A DNA stretch of 64,000 nucleotides from GWF2-33-9 sp964500435. GTDB taxonomy: Bacteria; Bacteroidota; Ignavibacteria; Kapaibacteriales; UBA2268. Positions 63,469 to 64,000 of this stretch are shown piece after piece. The translations under genes and the position numbers were made by a program. Numbering within the stretch: the first letter of the stretch is position 1; the number at the start of each line of letters is the position of its first letter. The notes under the pieces were generated by a model. That model worked only from the letters and a program-made list of their open reading frames with translations. It had not been told where the DNA came from and searched no databases. Location of the stretch: NCBI GenBank assembly GCA_964500435.1, contig CAZCNL010000003.1, forward strand, positions 124,001-188,000, in the 5' to 3' direction.

Positions 63469-63759
63469 ATGGAAAATAATAATAACCACAGTCATTTAAT
63501 ACCTTATGGAACTTATTTTTTAATTTGGTTAAGCTTAATATCATTAACAGTTTTAACTGTTTCTGTAGCAGGAATAGACTTCGGAAAACTTGCTTTACCA
63601 ATTGCTTTAACAATTGCGGCAATAAAATCAGCACTTGTAATAACTTACTTTATGCATATCAAATTCGATGATAAAATTTTCAAAGTATTTTTATTTGTTG
63701 CTCTTGCAACTTTGACAGCAGTATTTGTATTAACTTTGTCAGATGTATTTTATAGATAA
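63469..63759 (+). CDS. Cytochrome c oxidase subunit IV (prokaryotic type)
   Basis: A small membrane protein of 96 residues with three hydrophobic segments (about 13-32, 37-60 and 68-92) and the family motif IKSALVITYFMHIKFDDK. It follows ctaE by 12 bp. Such subunits stabilise the oxidase complex. Confidence 0.9.
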   Translation: MENNNNHSHLIPYGTYFLIWLSLISLTVLTVSVAGIDFGKLALPIALTIAAIKSALVITYFMHIKFDDKIFKVFLFVALATLTAVFVLTLSDVFYR

Positions 63760-63771
63760 AAAAGGACAATT

Positions 63772-64000
63772 ATGTTAGCTTCTTCTTCTCAATATGCTCA
63801 AAATGTCGATACCGTAATGACCTACATCGTAGGAGTATCTATTATCTTAATTGTTGGTATTGTTGGTACGATGATTTATTTTGTATTCAAATACTCAAAA
63901 CAAAAAAATAAAAAAGCGAAACAAATCGAAGGAAATACACTTTTGGAAACAATTTGGATTGCAATACCGTTAATTTTAGTATTGACAATGTTTTATTATG
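63772..64000 (+). CDS. ctaC: Cytochrome c oxidase subunit II, N-terminal part (cut by window edge)
   Basis: The visible 76 residues start MLASSSQYAQNVDTVMTYIVG. They include TM1 (about 16-38), the loop KKAKQIEGNTLLETIWIAIP typical of subunit II just before TM2 (where a GN..LE..WT pattern is usual) and the start of TM2. A GGACAAT ribosome-site-like sequence precedes ATG. The CuA domain lies outside the window. Having subunit II after subunit IV is less usual than having it first. Confidence 0.87.
   Translation, partial: MLASSSQYAQNVDTVMTYIVGVSIILIVGIVGTMIYFVFKYSKQKNKKAKQIEGNTLLETIWIAIPLILVLTMFYY

Noticed and set aside
1..64000. CRISPR arrays, insertion sequences, rRNA genes, prophage genes
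   Set aside because: No regular direct repeats with spacers, transposase or integrase motifs, rRNA-like sequence or phage structural genes were seen.

Overview
The window is AT-rich bacterial DNA, densely packed with genes on both strands. It points to a Gram-negative member of the Bacteroidota/Chlorobi/Ignavibacteriota (FCB) group. The evidence is a fused LpxC-FabZ protein, a C-terminal type IX secretion (T9SS) sorting domain, Bacteroidota-type promoter boxes (TAnnTTTG), many starts without a clear Shine-Dalgarno, and PD40/OmpA outer-membrane proteins. A complete flhA argues for a flagellated lineage such as Ignavibacteriota or Kapabacteria rather than a classical Bacteroidia. The lineage call is inference; no rRNA gene is present.

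Layout. 1-18.6 kb holds mostly housekeeping and envelope genes: lpxA (partial), lpxC-fabZ, queC, an ftsL-like gene with ftsI, flhA, an OmpA-family protein, a metallophosphatase, Ppx/GppA, gpmA, a peptidoglycan amidase facing a NamZ-type muramidase, a NAGPA-type glycosidase, a crotonase and waaA. 18.6-19.5 kb has a DUF151 nuclease and a tRNA with anticodon CAT. 19.7-33.7 kb is a coherent accessory block. 34-41 kb holds small unknown proteins, a NarX/NarL-like two-component pair, amt, a decayed gene and a truncated sensor. 41-60 kb returns to core genes (PorE-like OmpA, rsmB, purH, yajC, ribBA, greA, pdxH, ybeY, tRNA-Arg, a CheW-CZB hybrid, FadL with an SGNH lipoprotein, an NSS transporter with a tiny MetS-like subunit). 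60.4 kb to the end is a SCO1 and A2-type cytochrome c oxidase operon, cut by the window edge in subunit II.

The most interesting system is 19.7-33.7 kb. A PhnD-like lipoprotein, a histidine kinase and a sigma-54 activator form an AioXSR/ArrXSR-like oxyanion-sensing trio. They precede a candidate sigma-54 promoter and a structured leader. Next come a molybdopterin oxidoreductase with a Cys Mo-ligand candidate, a four-cluster Fe-S subunit and a TorD-type chaperone. The catalytic subunit carries both an N-terminal Tat signal and a C-terminal T9SS sorting domain, so it is predicted to be folded with its cofactor, exported by Tat and then displayed on the cell surface. A Moco-type riboswitch followed by an intrinsic terminator lies directly after the chaperone gene and before a MOT1 molybdate transporter, moaA, moaC, a MOSC protein, moeA and mobA. 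This suggests one transcript in which Moco sensing decides read-through from apoenzyme genes into cofactor genes. The likely substrate is an arsenic or related (sulfur, selenium) oxyanion; this is inferred from architecture and active-site spacing, not shown.
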